64,000 bases of DNA from Eleginops maclovinus (GCF_036324505.1 NC_086370.1:14348600-14412599), one strand, 5' to 3'. Shown: positions 1-13,990, counted from the first letter of the stretch. Made by a program: numbers and translations. Notes: generated by a model from the letters alone, not told the origin.

Positions 1-430
1 AGAACTCTCCCCAATCCTTAACAACAGAAACAGTGTTGTTGAAAACAATGTGGATGCCACAATTTAAAAAGCGACAATGTCTTATGTTATGAATGTGCTG
101 CCTATTATCAACTATAAGTTGTCAACTTATAAATAACATTTGCGAAGTATTCTGATAAATCAGTTTGATTAAGTTCATAGTGGAATAAATCTAAATGTGT
201 TGATTCTATCTTTTAAATGTGAATATTAACTGATTTCTAAACTTTCCAATTGCATTAAACTTTATAAGTTTGAGTTGTCTAAAAATCCCAGACATTAGAG
301 GATGTCATTGTGGGTTTAGGGTGACATTTCTTAACATTTTGAACACTGAACAACCATTTCAAAATTAATTAGGAAAATAATCTTTAGTTTCAGCCCTTAT
401 GTATATAAAATGATGAGTTTAGCAGTGTTT
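1..430. other. Left edge, no resolved coding exon
   Basis: This AT-rich stretch lies downstream of the visible avpi1 exon on the minus strand, so it should hold the following intron. It might also hold the start of the last avpi1 exon at the very edge. I could not fix an acceptor and reading frame confidently. No repeat family was recognised. Confidence 0.4.
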
Positions 431-434
431 CTAC

Positions 435-784
435 CTGAGGTGATTGAAGGATCGTAGCCAGTGTGAGCCCAGTACTTCTCTCCCGTTGGATCGCAGCCCT
501 CTCCTTTGACTTCGGGCCCTCAGTCCTATGAGTGCCTGAGCCAGTTCAGCTTCATCTGTTTGGCCCCAAACCAGCTGGGCCCTCTGCTCTGCGTCCTGAT
601 CCCCCGCTGCCCTGAACAGTCTCTGGAGCTGCCACAGGTTCACATTGCTGAAAATGTTAGCTGAGCCTGCTTTCCTGCTCCTCCTATCAGCCAGTCGCCA
701 CAGCGGGGAAGGGCCCGCCACCATGGAGGAAGGAGGGGAGGTAGGTCCGGTATCCATCCGGAGAAACACGGGAAAGGGTGGCAT
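435..784 (-). CDS. avpi1: Arginine vasopressin-induced protein 1-like, partial (coding exon 2)
   Basis: The minus-strand exon runs from about 798 (after a good polypyrimidine-AG acceptor) down to 435, where a CAG/GTAGAA donor precedes an in-frame stop at 431-433. The conceptual peptide contains RKAGSANIF, then LQRLF, then GDQDAEQRAQLVW, followed by a basic ARSQRRGLR stretch and NHLR. These match, in order, the conserved core of vertebrate AVPI1: an ASANIF-like start, an LQ-LF helix, GD-AE-RAQ-W, and a basic run ending in LRI. AVPI1 is a small (about 147 aa in human) vasopressin-induced protein linked to MAP kinase activation and cell-cycle entry. The start is uncertain: in-frame ATGs lie at 784, 754 and 724, and I used the first after the acceptor. 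The C-terminal part must lie in a further exon at or beyond the left edge. Confidence 0.75.
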
Positions 785-1614
785 AAACTGAATCCTCTCT
801 GTGGAGAAGTATGAAAGAGTTTCCAGTCATAAGGATCGGTAAGATTCTTAAACAACTGAACAAAATAGGAGCACAGACTGGGTCACAACACACTCACAGC
901 CGTCTCAACTGAAAGCAGTCAACAGGGAGTCTTCTGCTCTGATTCTTAATCCTACTTTACGAAGTGACGAGCTGTGCTTAAAAGCCAATCAAGCAGCGGA
1001 TGGCGACTGTCTTTACTCACATTAAGTGTAAGATGGACACTAAGAGATACATCATTTACTGTATTAGGCCACATTCAACTTAGTCTAGTCCTGTATATTT
1101 AATATTTCTCAGGAGAAGTCGAATAGAAAATAAAAACAATAAACTGAATCATAAACAACTTATGAGTAAGAAGTGAAGTGGAAAACGCCAGTATTAAAAA
1201 CTTAAAATAAAAACAGTAGGAGGGTTATAACAGTAGGGCAAACCTGTGATTATCCCTTATATAGCATTATCATTATAGGATGCAACTTTACAAAGTCAAA
1301 CACTTGCACTGTAACACACTATGTTTTTTAAATAGTTTTAAATTAACCAAACGACACATCCTTCTCCATTATTTCCCCACAGTTAATAACAACAACAACA
1401 GGTTTCTGCACCTAAACCGGATCACTTGCAGAAAAGAGTCGCTGAGAAATAACCTCAAATCCTCTTTAAATTATTAGTGGTCTTATTTCTACAATATCAA
1501 ATAGAACGTGAATGAAAAACCTTACTGCCTGCTATGTGTTGCATTCGGCTGTAGGTAAAAGGCCGCAAACAAGTATCCCATGAGAGTCATGTGACGGAAA
1601 GGACAACTGCTTAC

Positions 1615-1740
1615 CCGCAGATGAACTGTTGTTGATGTGCTCTGCTACGACAGCAAATCCCTCTGCATCGCCATTCCTGTTCGAAAAAGCTTCCACAATG
1701 GCTGAAATGTAGCAGGAGTCAGGCAGCTTGTTAGTCCAGC
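1615..1740 (-). other. avpi1: Probable noncoding first exon of avpi1
   Basis: On the minus strand a strong donor (GCG/GTAAGC, GT at 1614-1613) ends a short exon-like block starting near 1740. It is followed by intron sequence down to the acceptor at about 799. The block is not in frame with the avpi1 coding exon, so it is best read as 5' UTR. The transcription start is an estimate. Confidence 0.45.
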
Positions 1741-1799
1741 TTTACCTGCAAACAAATTATGTCCTTGAGCCGACAGTCAATCACAAATCAATGTCGACA

Positions 1800-1870
1800 A
1801 ACGACCAATCAGCGTGTAGAGATACCCTGATCCCTCCTGGAAACCGATTTATTTCGACCAATCAGGAGTC
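1800..1870. promoter_or_regulatory. Paired CCAAT boxes upstream of avpi1
   Basis: The element CGACCAATCAG occurs twice, at about 1802-1812 and 1855-1865. CCAATCA is the NF-Y core. The pair sits just upstream of the probable avpi1 first exon and could serve it (as inverted CCAAT) or the divergent marveld1 side. Confidence 0.5.
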
Positions 1871-1949
1871 TGGGTTAGGAGGAGAGGGTGGAGGGCTCCG
1901 CCTTATGGCCACGTAGGGTGTGTATCACCGTGTGTTTGCTGAAATCCAT

Positions 1950-1957
1950 TGACGTCA
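1950..1957. promoter_or_regulatory. Perfect palindromic cAMP response element (TGACGTCA)
   Basis: The full 8 bp palindromic CRE is present about 210 bp upstream of the probable avpi1 first exon. Vasopressin V2-receptor signalling acts through cAMP/PKA/CREB, so a CRE here fits a vasopressin-inducible gene. That functional link is inference. Confidence 0.55.
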
Positions 1958-1959
1958 AT

Positions 1960-3000
1960 GAGCTGGGCTGGCATTTGAGGGAGGGGACGTAACCTGTGAG
2001 CATCCTGCGCACACAAAACATGATGACGAACAAGCCACTCAATATCCATTATGTTGTCTTAAATATCCAGTGAAATAAAATCATATTTTATTTGATGTAT
2101 TATATTAAAGCCTATTATCATATTAGCCTAGATTTGTATTAGGCTTTTGTTCATTACGTGCGCCTATATTACATTATAGCCATTATAGACTGTTAAATTA
2201 TAATGAATTGTATTATGCCTATATTAGCATATTCAAGCTTTTTATATTAAATTATATTGGGGTTATATTTTATACTTTATTGTTACTTCTAAAATTGAGT
2301 GTTGCCTTTATGTTTGTTACAGGTTTTTTTTAAGTGTATATGATGGGGGGAAAAAGTAGCCTATGTAAAGACTTACAATAAATAAAGTAAATGTCTTTAC
2401 CTCTTCTCATGAAATGAGTGTGTGTATAAATAGGAGTCAAATGAGTAATGTGTCTGAAAACAAAAGTATTCCAACTTAATGGGCAACAGCTGTACATGCA
2501 CAACTACAGTAAAGGGAAACCCCAAACAGCATACTAGGGCCCCTTTAAAGCCATTTTATTTGTATAACATTTCAGTGTAACATTGCAAAACTCATAAAAT
2601 ATATGAATACAATTATAAAGTTTAACTTAAAAAATGCCTACATAATAAATGTGTGATTTGGCTCTGAAATAAATCTCTGTCTTGCTGCATCTGCAGACTT
2701 TACATTCAGTCATACATTTCTGTCATAAAGCCTCTCTTCTGTGAAAGCTGTGAGGAGAAAAGGTCACATCCCAGGAGAAACTACACCTCGGGAAATTTCC
2801 TAGAGGAGCAGATGAGCGGACATGACCTGGATGATCCAGCAGGCGAGCAGAGGAGGAGCAGGATTTGAATTACAGGCCGCCCCCTCTCCCTCAACCAGCC
2901 CCCCAACACAGACGCTGCATTCAACAGAGGAAACGGAAAAGACGAAACATACAAAAGGGTTTTTCATTTCAAAACCCCGGGGCAGTGGAAAGAACAGATA
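1960..3000. other. Intergenic region between avpi1 and marveld1
   Basis: This is a divergent intergenic segment. The 2040-2700 part is AT-rich and featureless. From about 2750 it becomes more GC-rich and purine-rich and probably carries the marveld1 promoter and 5' UTR. No coding exon was seen. Confidence 0.4.
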
Positions 3001-3007
3001 GTTCCTT

Positions 3008-3019
3008 TATATATTTAAA
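3008..3019 (+). promoter_or_regulatory. marveld1: TATA-like element upstream of marveld1
   Basis: TATATATTTAAA lies about 155 bp before the marveld1 start codon. It is the only clear TATA-like run in the GC-richer leader, so it may position the promoter. The transcription start is not known. Confidence 0.25.
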
Positions 3020-3174
3020 CTTATCAACTGTTGGCTTCATTGCCAGACCACAAACCGCCTTCCTCTCCCCTATTTTTACTGTTTGCCCATCTTTTCCCCA
3101 GCTGTTTACAGCTGGCAGAAAGCACCCGCCCTGTTCGGTAAAAAGGGACCGAGAGTGACCGGAGGAGGAGAGAG

Positions 3175-3672
3175 ATGCCACCCCAACCTGACCAGCCGCA
3201 GGTGAGGAAGAACATCCTGAAGTTCCTTAAAAGTTTTCTGGGAATCATCCGGATCCTGCAGATTGTATTCGGAGCCGGGTTGTGGGTCACCATCGCTGCA
3301 AACAAATACGAAGGATCCATCCACTTCGTCCTGTTCGTCGCAGTCCTCTTCTGGCTCCTCACCCTCGCCCTTTTCTTCCTCACTCTGCTGGACAAGCAGG
3401 ACCTGGTCCCGCTACTGGGAGGGGAGCGATGGCTGTGCACTAACCTGGCGCACGACGTGGCCGCTGCAGTCCTCTACCTACCGGCCATTGGTGTCATGAT
3501 CTACAAGACCGACCGCAACTCCTACTGCAACCTGGATCTGTACAAGCACCATTGTCTCTACAAGGTCTACTTGACAGCCGCCGTGTTTGCCTGCCTTTGC
3601 TGCCTGGTTTACATTGTGTCGGTTATTTATGGAGCATGCAGGAAGTGTCGAGGAGAACAGACAGTCATCTGA
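3175..3672 (+). CDS. marveld1: MARVEL domain-containing protein 1
   Basis: A single uninterrupted coding exon encodes 165 aa, close to the mammalian MARVELD1 length (about 173 aa). Four hydrophobic segments fit a MARVEL four-pass membrane protein: roughly residues 21-42, 50-72, 90-110 and 131-153. Between segments 1 and 2 is the short NKYEGSIHF loop. Between 3 and 4 is a cysteine-containing loop (SYCNLDLYKHHCLYK). Both termini are cytosolic by topology, and the C-terminus has basic and cysteine residues (CRKCRG). MARVELD1 is reported at membranes and microtubules or in the nucleus and is often silenced in tumours. The ATG at 3175 opens the conserved reading frame shortly before segment 1. The four C-terminal residues QTVI fit a class I PDZ ligand pattern. 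Neighbour avpi1 is also its neighbour in human 10q24, which supports the call. Confidence 0.9.
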   Translation: MPPQPDQPQVRKNILKFLKSFLGIIRILQIVFGAGLWVTIAANKYEGSIHFVLFVAVLFWLLTLALFFLTLLDKQDLVPLLGGERWLCTNLAHDVAAAVLYLPAIGVMIYKTDRNSYCNLDLYKHHCLYKVYLTAAVFACLCCLVYIVSVIYGACRKCRGEQTVI

Positions 3673-4370
3673 TGAGACTGAAGGGGGTGAGGGCAACAGG
3701 GAATGGTACGGTTGCCTTTTTAGGGGGGCATCCACAGCAAGATGAGGAATAGTTAACTTCACTGTAATTTAACTCAACAGATACTCTTATCGCAGGATTT
3801 TTTATGTCCTCTAATCCAAACGTTACAGCAGAATCCTTCCAAAATCACTGTCAGTATTTTAGAGTTGCTGGCATCAGAAAAACACAAGCACCTCCTACAG
3901 AGGCCTAGTTACCCTGGATGGACTCTGATTAGTAATGTTTTAGGAGGACATAGTGTCTCCTGTAGGTAAGGCCTTTCATTTATCTCTTAATTTAATGTAA
4001 TTTTCCTGCAAAATAAATCTGAAAGTGCTACTTATAGAGGGGTAGCAGTATAGTTATTGTTTACAAATCAATGACCTGAACATACCTTGTTTAGATTAGA
4101 GTTGGTACTGTCAATCTGAAACCTCTCATAGGGGTTTTCTTTTTCTAAGAGATATTTTTTATCACCTTTAAAAATAAAAAATATATTATGTCTTTTATGT
4201 TTTGTATGACAGCAAACTGCAATGCCTTTTTTCATTACTCTGTATACTCAACAAGGTTTTTACAACAACAACCCCACACAATACAGTTGTTATTGGTGCT
4301 ACAATGTCTATGCTGAACAAAAACATCCTTTAAGTGTTCATTATGTAAAGCCAAAGAATAAAGACCAGTC
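3673..4370 (+). other. marveld1: marveld1 3' UTR
   Basis: The region is noncoding and follows the stop codon. It holds two AATAAA hexamers at 4012-4017 and 4357-4362, which are candidate alternative polyadenylation signals. Confidence 0.5.
4357..4362 (+). terminator. marveld1: Candidate polyadenylation signal of marveld1
   Basis: AATAAA is present here, with a second copy at 4012-4017. Which one is used is not visible from sequence. Confidence 0.4.
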
Positions 4371-4623
4371 AAGTGAGAGCAAGTGATACGTATCTTTGGT
4401 TATGATCCTTTATTACTGTAGTAGAGAAACGCTTTTTCAAATTAAGAGGAAGAACTGCCTGTTTTGCTTTTGGTGGCTTTTACCAAATGAGACACAGATT
4501 TAGAGAGACTATAGTGACGGAAGCCCTCAGGAACTTCTTGTTGGGAGATAAAAGCCTTGGCCAATCAGCAGGGATCATTTATATGCTACTTGACCACATG
4601 AAAGACATGGATTCTTAGTCTTA

Positions 4624-4753
<130 letters not shown>

Positions 4754-7700
4754 ATCATCTGGGAAGAGGATTGTTCTTACCGGAACAGTCTGCTGGGGTT
4801 CCCGAGTTGGGCTGACGTTCAGCCAATGAAAATTAAGCCATGATGAGAACATGTTATCTATTTCAGTCAGCATGCAGTTCCTCAAAAACATGCAGCTAGG
4901 AAGATGGTTAAACTGCAACTCACACAACTTTTAGAAATCCACCCTCTTACACTCTTACACTCACGCCCCAGATTAAGAATCAAAGTAAGGCAACAAAATG
5001 CAGAGATTAAAATATAAAAGCAGAAGTTTTAAAACATAAGACTTACTAGACTAAAAGGTTAGAAATATTTTCTGCTCAATAGCAATAGAATATCTACAAG
5101 TAGCCTTGAATTATGTATGGTCTAAAAAGTTCCCATATAAAGACAGAGACAAACAGGAAAACTGTAAAAAAAATATTGTGGTAATTGTATTTAATTTGAC
5201 TGTTTTTCCAGTTTGTACAGAATATCATCCTCTGCCTTGATATAGTGTGCGTGTTGAATGCAAGGGGACATCTGTGGTCAGAGGAACAGGAGTGAAAGGG
5301 TTAATGTTGACCAGCTGCAAAATATAAATCTAGCACTTCTAAAGGAGGAAAGGAGTCCCACTCCCACCCACTCTAACCCTATCCCCCTCCTGTGAAGTGT
5401 TGTCCTGTCCACGTGTCGTTCCTGCGGAAACACACTGCGGTATACAACCAAGCGGAGACAGTACACAGCAGATTTACATGCTGCATAAACAAAGACCCAA
5501 CCCAGGGTTTTTATTTGATATTAAAAGTTACCATAGTGAATCGTTTCAGTTTAGGAGGACTCCCAACTACAGCATATGCCAACATTCAAAGTCAGATATT
5601 AGTTATCCTCATTTACCCTGAAAGTCTTTTTGAGGTTACCACATCAACATGCTCCTTATTATTACAGCCACAGTTTATAGATCACGTCTGTTCAGATTTG
5701 TCACTGTTATGTGTGAGCCATTTATTCAATTAATTCTCAACATAATTTTCAAACAAGAGAGCCATGTAATCACAGGGATTAACACACATTTGGAAGCCTT
5801 TACTACATCCTGACAGAAGTTATTGTACTTTTTTCCCGAACTACAGAGTCAAGAAAACCCAGACAACTTAGTAAAAGGATGTATAGAGCAAGGCACTTCT
5901 CTTGAGTTCCAACTGTGTGATATTTTTTTAGGCCACTTTAGACATTTCCTGTCTGCGCCTACCCACCCTTCCGCAAGCAACTGCCCGTCAAATAGTCATC
6001 ATGTCACTTCCAAATGGTTCCTCTAGCCTTCTTGGTAAGCACAGCATTATGCACGCTGTTTCCATGGACTGGTCAATTCCTTATAAATCTGATACTTTGT
6101 TTTTGCCCAGGAAAACCTTGAAGCCACATCTAAAGAAAACAATGACATGACTGTTACTCATGGCTATAATGAAATCACTGGTGAGATAGTCATAGAGAAT
6201 TGTCAGGAATGTCTTTTGTCCCTTTTAATTAAAATGCATCTTTTTTTTTTCTTGCAATTTGCCTTCCAACATAGCGGTGTACAAAACAACAAAGTTATAG
6301 AGTTTTTTGTACAAGAATTCCTCCTTTTGTCAATCAACCAAAGCTTGGCAACAAAACTGTCTGGAATACAGAAGGAATGGTACAGACTCGATGTCCTCAT
6401 AGTAACTTAAACTTAACATTAGAAAGCCTTTTTGTGCGTGAGGGTTGTGGATTTTTCACAACTTCGTCATTACAATAAAATAACTTTAAGAAGGAATCTC
6501 TTCACAGCTAGTAACGACATGAGAAATATGACATCGACCAAAACCCCTTTCAATGTAAATTTGCAGACCAGGGCCTGGTGATAACTGAACCAGGTGCGTT
6601 TACTTGTTTTGATTTAAACGTGTTCAGCAGCTGCTTTGGACACCCAATTTCTGTCTGCCTCTTTTTTCCCTGCCGACAGCCCTTCTCTTCTGTCTTGCTT
6701 GGGAGGCTACTTGTATACCCATGACACATGAAAACAGACAAAGTTAACAACACCTTCATCAGGTACTGCTGAGATGCACATTCCTCTGTAGAGGGGAGGG
6801 AAACATGTGAAAACAGATGGAGATTGACATAACAAGTAAATGAGCTGGAAAAAATATCAAAAAGGTAATGCCATAAAGATCTAAGCAGGAATCCAAGATT
6901 GACATTTCCTGTCTTTGTCAGGCATGAATGTGCACAGTAATTCAGCCATGTAGTTTGCCTGTGATACTCTCCAGTTTATAGTTTCCTAACAATGGTGACT
7001 CCACATCTGTTTCAGCAGCTTTTGCCCACACAATGCATCTGAATGGGCACAGTGTTCATGTGCCGCGTGAGGGCAATGGCAGCCAATGGTGTGAAATGAT
7101 GATAGCTATTTATAGAGCCTCGAAAATACCACCACTTCCTCAACTCGCCAATCCTCAGCCAAGATGTGAGAACGTTTTACAGGGTCTAAGAAAGTTAAAG
7201 AGAAAAGGAGGTGGTCAATCGGATTCTTGTGCACTAATTCATGTAGATAATCAACAACACCTCAGTCATTCTTCACCTGTATTTTTTACCTTAATAAAAT
7301 AAAATGTTTTAGACGGAATCAGCAGTGAAATCCAAGGTGAGACCCTCTCAAAAAGAAAAACTCATTGCAAACTTTGCATCTTTAGATCAACGTTAGTAGA
7401 CGACACACACTGAAGTAAAAACAAACATTACTTCAGAGCACGGATCATGGAGTTCCTGATAAAAGCTTACATGGCTCATAGCTGTTTCCCAGGACTACTT
7501 TTCCCAAAGACTTCACACACTTCAGTTGTGAGGATAAACGGTCAATTTAAATGCAACTCCTTAATGTATTCTGGTCATTAGGCTCCGAATGCATAAATGT
7601 TTGGATGCAACAGCGACATAAAGTCCAAATAACAATGTTGTGGAGACTATAGCTCAACGTAAATATAACATTTGAGTGTGAGCCAAACATTCCTGACTGC

Positions 7701-8529
7701 TCTAGATTATAAACAACAGTGATGGATTTACCCACTAGGAGGTGTTTTAAGGTTTCACAAAACTTGAATTTCACCAAATATAAAACGCAACCTTTAAAGA
7801 AAATTCCTTCCAGTAGTGAACAGGAATAACCCTAAGCTCTGGAAAAAGCTATGCTGTAGCAAGTGAACATTATTTGGGGTAGAACATCAACAACAGTAAC
7901 CTTTATCAATAAAAGGCTTTTCATTTACAATTACAGTGGCTAGAAAAACATCCAAAGGGCTGGTAATGTCCCGAATTGTGCTTTTTCATATAACATTGTA
8001 TTTGTTGAGTTAACTTTTCACAAATACAAGTGACTACTGTCGTGTGCAGATCATAATTCAGAGGGAGGAATAGATCTTATCAAACTCTGGGCAATAAAAA
8101 AGAAGCTGCCAGGGGAGAAACAAAAATAAAATGTTGACATCTTGACATCATACAGTCAGCAGTATATGGTTGCAAGACAGCAAAACCACAACAACAACAA
8201 CAATGGTCCATTGTAAGATGGTTGATGGAGTGTTCTCCTTAACAACTTTTTTGCAAATATGTTCTGTATGCGGAAGTACAAATCTTTGTTTCAAAAACTG
8301 AGGCTTCTTTTGCCTATATGTAATGCAATACTAGAAGCTCCTTCAAAAAGGACCAAAGTGTGCTTTTCCTTGTTCCCTGATATCTAGTCATGATCTTGTT
8401 ACTGCTCAAAGCTTGAGCTTTAATGCTGTGTCATATATATATATTCATTCTCACGTCACATCTTTCATTTAACCACCCCATCCCCCCATTACTTTTTTCA
8501 AATACCCACTACTTCTCAAATCCTTATTT
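4754..8529. other. Intergenic region between marveld1 and the hAT MITE
   Basis: I read both strands for splice-flanked conserved peptides and found none; the open frames here are short and of low complexity. A CAA run occurs near 8190. The stretch is probably noncoding spacer, and unrecognised old repeats may be present. Confidence 0.5.
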
Positions 8530-8537
8530 GTTTAGAA

Positions 8538-9079
8538 CAGGGGTGTCCAAACTTTTTTCACCGAGGGCCACATACTGAAAACTATACGGAGAGCTGGGCC
8601 ACTTATAGAGTTGAATATTGTCTCAAAAGTTAAGTTATAAGTTAGCAAAACAAATCAAATGTAGGTGAATAATGCACGATACTCGAAAAAGCTTTCAGGG
8701 GAAAAAAACAGCCTACTCTCTTTAGGGTTTCATTTATTTTGTTGGCAGCTCATTCCTTAAAACAGAAGCCTCAGATTGCTTATAATACGAGTAAATATGA
8801 AGGTTAAATTTCAAGCTTGTTATAGAAATAAGTTATTGTTTTGTTTTTTTATCAACTAAGATTTGTTATAAAATGTTTAAAATTTTAAATGACTGAATTT
8901 ATTTGAAAATTGGGCTCATTAATATATTTGAACATATATATTTGAGAAGTACAATATAAGACAAGCAAAAGTTTAATTTGTGGGCCATATTCCATTATAC
9001 TTTTAGAATTTGCTGAGGGCCGATTCAAAATGGCCTGCGGGCCGCATTTGGCCCCCGGGCCGTAGTTTGGACACCCCTG
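8538..9079. mobile_element. Non-autonomous hAT-type DNA transposon (MITE)
   Basis: The 542 bp element begins CAGGGGTGTCCAAAC and ends with its exact inverted complement GTTTGGACACCCCTG. It is flanked by 8 bp duplications: GTTTAGAA at 8530-8537 and CTTTAGAA at 9080-9087 (7/8 match). An 8 bp duplication and CAGGG-type ends are the hAT signature. The subterminal regions are GC-rich inverted stretches (GAGGGCCACAT on the left; GGGCCGCATTTGGCCCCCGGGCC on the right, read in part), and the interior is AT-rich. There is no transposase ORF, so mobility would depend on an autonomous relative. Confidence 0.9.
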
Positions 9080-9304
9080 CTTTAGAACGTCCCTTAATGC
9101 ACGTTATTTTATGTGACGTTACGTGAATGCAGTGTAAAAGGTGCTGCTCCTGCTGCTCATTTGTAATTTTGGAATATTTAAGCAGTTGTTGGTAAAAATG
9201 TTTTGATGGAAAAGTTTGCCACCTACTGATGAAAAGTAGGAAAAGCAACAATTGGTTCTAGGATCTAAGACTAAGATATTATTTTATTAATTGTATTTTT
9301 CAAA

Positions 9305-9306
<2 letters not shown>

Positions 9307-9389
<83 letters not shown>
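9307..9389. repeat. (GATA)n microsatellite
   Basis: About 20 tandem tetranucleotide units run without interruption, roughly 320 bp upstream of the pgam1 start codon. Confidence 0.97.
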
Positions 9390-9484
9390 CGTAGAGGTAG
9401 GCTGGCAGAGAAACAATGAAAAGTCAATGGAGTACAATGTACAGTATGAAGGTCAGTGAAGACTCCACCACTGACGCCCACCGC

Positions 9485-9570
9485 TGTCATTGGTCGAGAG
9501 AGGAACAAACTGCTTTTTAGCGAAATCTCATTGGATGTGAAAACCAGGAAGTGTGGGAGTAACCAATCCG
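9485..9570 (+). promoter_or_regulatory. pgam1: pgam1 promoter region with three CCAAT boxes
   Basis: Inverted CCAAT boxes (ATTGG) occur near 9489 and 9530, and a direct CCAAT near 9563. All lie within about 230 bp upstream of the start codon. The roughly regular spacing (about 35-40 bp) is typical of NF-Y-driven housekeeping promoters. No clear TATA box is placed upstream. Confidence 0.5.
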
Positions 9571-9712
9571 CGTATTGAAAGTACTCACGTTTGACAGCAC
9601 AGGAGTGGACTTGTGTTCTTAAAGAGGAGAGTTGTCACTTTTACAGCCTTTGCATCCTGTTTTATAAATTGTTTAGTTGAATTACTTTCCCTAAGGCATA
9701 TTATTGTCAATC

Positions 9713-11902
<2,190 letters not shown>

Positions 11903-13010
11903 AGACACAGCAAAAGGCTGTCCCGAACAACTGACCACATTAGTGTTTTCCTAAATCCTCATTTATTTTGGATTGTAGTACATGATGAGTACACTGTAGA
12001 TTGTTGTGCAACACACCCTTACTATACTTGCACAGTGTAAGGATAGTAGATAGTGAATTTTTGTGATATGTTAGGGCCAGGGGAGCCACAGCTCTCAAGA
12101 GATTAGAAAATGTTTCTGCTATAACGACCCATCAACAGGACAATCTTTAAGAAGGCAGAATTAAACTGAAATTGCAAGAACTGCTAAAAAATGCTGTGTC
12201 TTATCTGTGTATTTGAATCAGTACTTGAATAAAGTAATTACCCTTTTAATAATGAAAACCTTGTCATTTAAAACAAAAACCTATATTTTAGAATTTCTTT
12301 GATGTGGTGTCCTAGGCAGGGAGGTTAAATTGTAATTAAAGCAATTACAGAAAAAAAGTGACCACCAGACTGATTGTGGTGCGGGAGTTATCATACCAAC
12401 TTTATGAGTGCCTGCCCAAGACAACAATACTATTTATTGTATTTATTATAATTACATTTTCAGTCTTTCATTGTTTAGTTTCATGGTCTTAATGAGATTA
12501 TTTTTTAACAAAAGGGACCACTGCTTAGGATGGAAAACTCACCTTCTGTCTTAATTGAAATGGAATGAATGTTTACAATCTCTTGAGAGCAAGACCGCTA
12601 GGACAATTAAAACGTCATTTTCTCTGTTTGTCCTTAAACGGTATTTGTGCCATGTCCTTGTATGTTGTTGGTGTCTACGTTTCATTCAGTTTGGAAAAAT
12701 GTTAATGGTGCCCAACTCTGCATTGCTATCAGAATGGCATTGTTTAAGGGACCAATCCATTAATTGGATTATAGACCCCCACATTTTTACAACACTATTG
12801 AAGTATGATTAACAGAAGATAAATTGTCTAAATGTAACCTTTATTTTTGTTTCTGTTTGTCTGCCTTGGTGCCCGCTTTGTATTTATGTGCATCCTACAG
12901 TAAATGTGTACAGCAGGCTTCAGTGCGTTATGTCTTACAATATTTACATGTTTCCTTATTTAAATGTAATTCATTCTGAAAGTAATAAATAAAGGCTTCA
13001 AATCTGAAGT
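11903..13010 (+). other. pgam1: pgam1 3' UTR
   Basis: AT-rich noncoding sequence follows the stop. AATAAA-type hexamers occur near 12227 and at 12984-12989. The distal one is followed by a GT-rich stretch, as at a cleavage site. Confidence 0.5.
12984..12989 (+). terminator. pgam1: Candidate distal polyadenylation signal of pgam1
   Basis: AATAAATAAA precedes a T/GT-rich downstream element within about 30 bp. Confidence 0.5.
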
Positions 13011-13448
13011 TGTTGCTTCTGCTTGTCTTGTGGGATATATTTGTTTTCACATAGTGATTAGAGTATCATGTTAAACCAGAATTCAAACCCAGGCGGATCT
13101 CTATTCATCCAAAATATGATATAAAATGATGTAATGGACCAGGGTACCGAAAACTAGGAATTCAAAAATAGGGAATTTATTTACCCAAAATATACAGTTT
13201 TTTGGAAAATACTCTAAAGCTGGTTCGCTTGGATAAAGTGGCCTCTCTAAACACCCCTCAGGGTTTCAGGGGAAGGCACAGTCCAATTAACCAGGTACAT
13301 CTACACAAGTAGGTGCTCTTCACCAGCTCAGCCTTTTTGCTAGGAGCAGGGGAGCTGCAATACACTGATAATACTTGGATTAACAACACAATTAACAATC
13401 ACTAATTTTAACAAGATTGTGTGTACTCAATCTAGTAAAGTTGTTTAA
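13011..13448. other. Spacer between pgam1 and the composite retroelement
   Basis: AT-rich sequence with no recognisable coding exon or repeat family. Confidence 0.4.
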
Positions 13449-13462
13449 AAATGTGTATGATG
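13449..13462. repeat. Left target-site duplication of the composite LINE insertion
   Basis: AAATGTGTATGATG is repeated exactly at 19032-19045, directly after the A-rich tail of the LINE. A 14 bp duplication flanking an A-rich tail is what target-primed reverse transcription leaves. Confidence 0.85.
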
Positions 13463-13990
13463 AGTGTGGAGTTTTCACAAAGTTTTCCAAATATGGGAAG
13501 ATGTAGACCGGATGTGGTCCCATCTGCGCATGCGTTAATTTGCCGGTTGGTAGGATCAGTTTTTTGACTGGGGAAGCTGAGCTGTTGTTTACCTAGGATG
13601 TGTAATGTATGTTCGAGTGCTTGGTGAAATAAAACGTGTAAAAGACAGATCGGATTCCCGTGCTTGAGTAGGACACTGTTTCACCAGTAGAAACCCCACT
13701 TTTGCGGTGGGAAGTATTAGATTAAAGTAGTTAATTTAATAAAACCGTACAATGAGTCCGGTCTGGCGTTCGTTATGTGAGGCTGCGAGGTCCTGTAGCT
13801 CTGCATGCAACTTTTAATTTAATAGTTTTTTAGCGTGCAAAATACCGTTAAATCTATGAGTACGCAGAAGGCTTCGGCGAATTCAGCTGATAGCAAGAAA
13901 GGTGCTAGCTCTACGACTGACATGGATGCAGCTGCCCTGCGTCAGGAAATATTCTCTAATGCGTTTGTGCAGGACTCAATAACCACACCG
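13463..13990 (+). pseudogene. LINE 5' UTR and truncated ORF1 start (putative)
   Basis: About 390 bp of leader precedes an ATG at 13857. An open frame of about 42 codons follows, rich in Ser, Ala, Lys and Thr, with an acidic segment DMDAAALRQEIF. It is cut at 13990 by the Gypsy LTR. Assignment to LINE ORF1 rests on position within the 14 bp duplication and on the low-complexity N-terminus usual for such ORF1 proteins. No conserved ORF1 domain is present in what remains. Confidence 0.5.

Noticed and set aside
716..790. A perfect Kozak match (GCCACCATGG) on the plus strand at about 716-725
   Set aside because: The plus-strand frame ends after about 22 codons and lies opposite the avpi1 coding exon. 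Chance complement of a GC-rich coding sequence.
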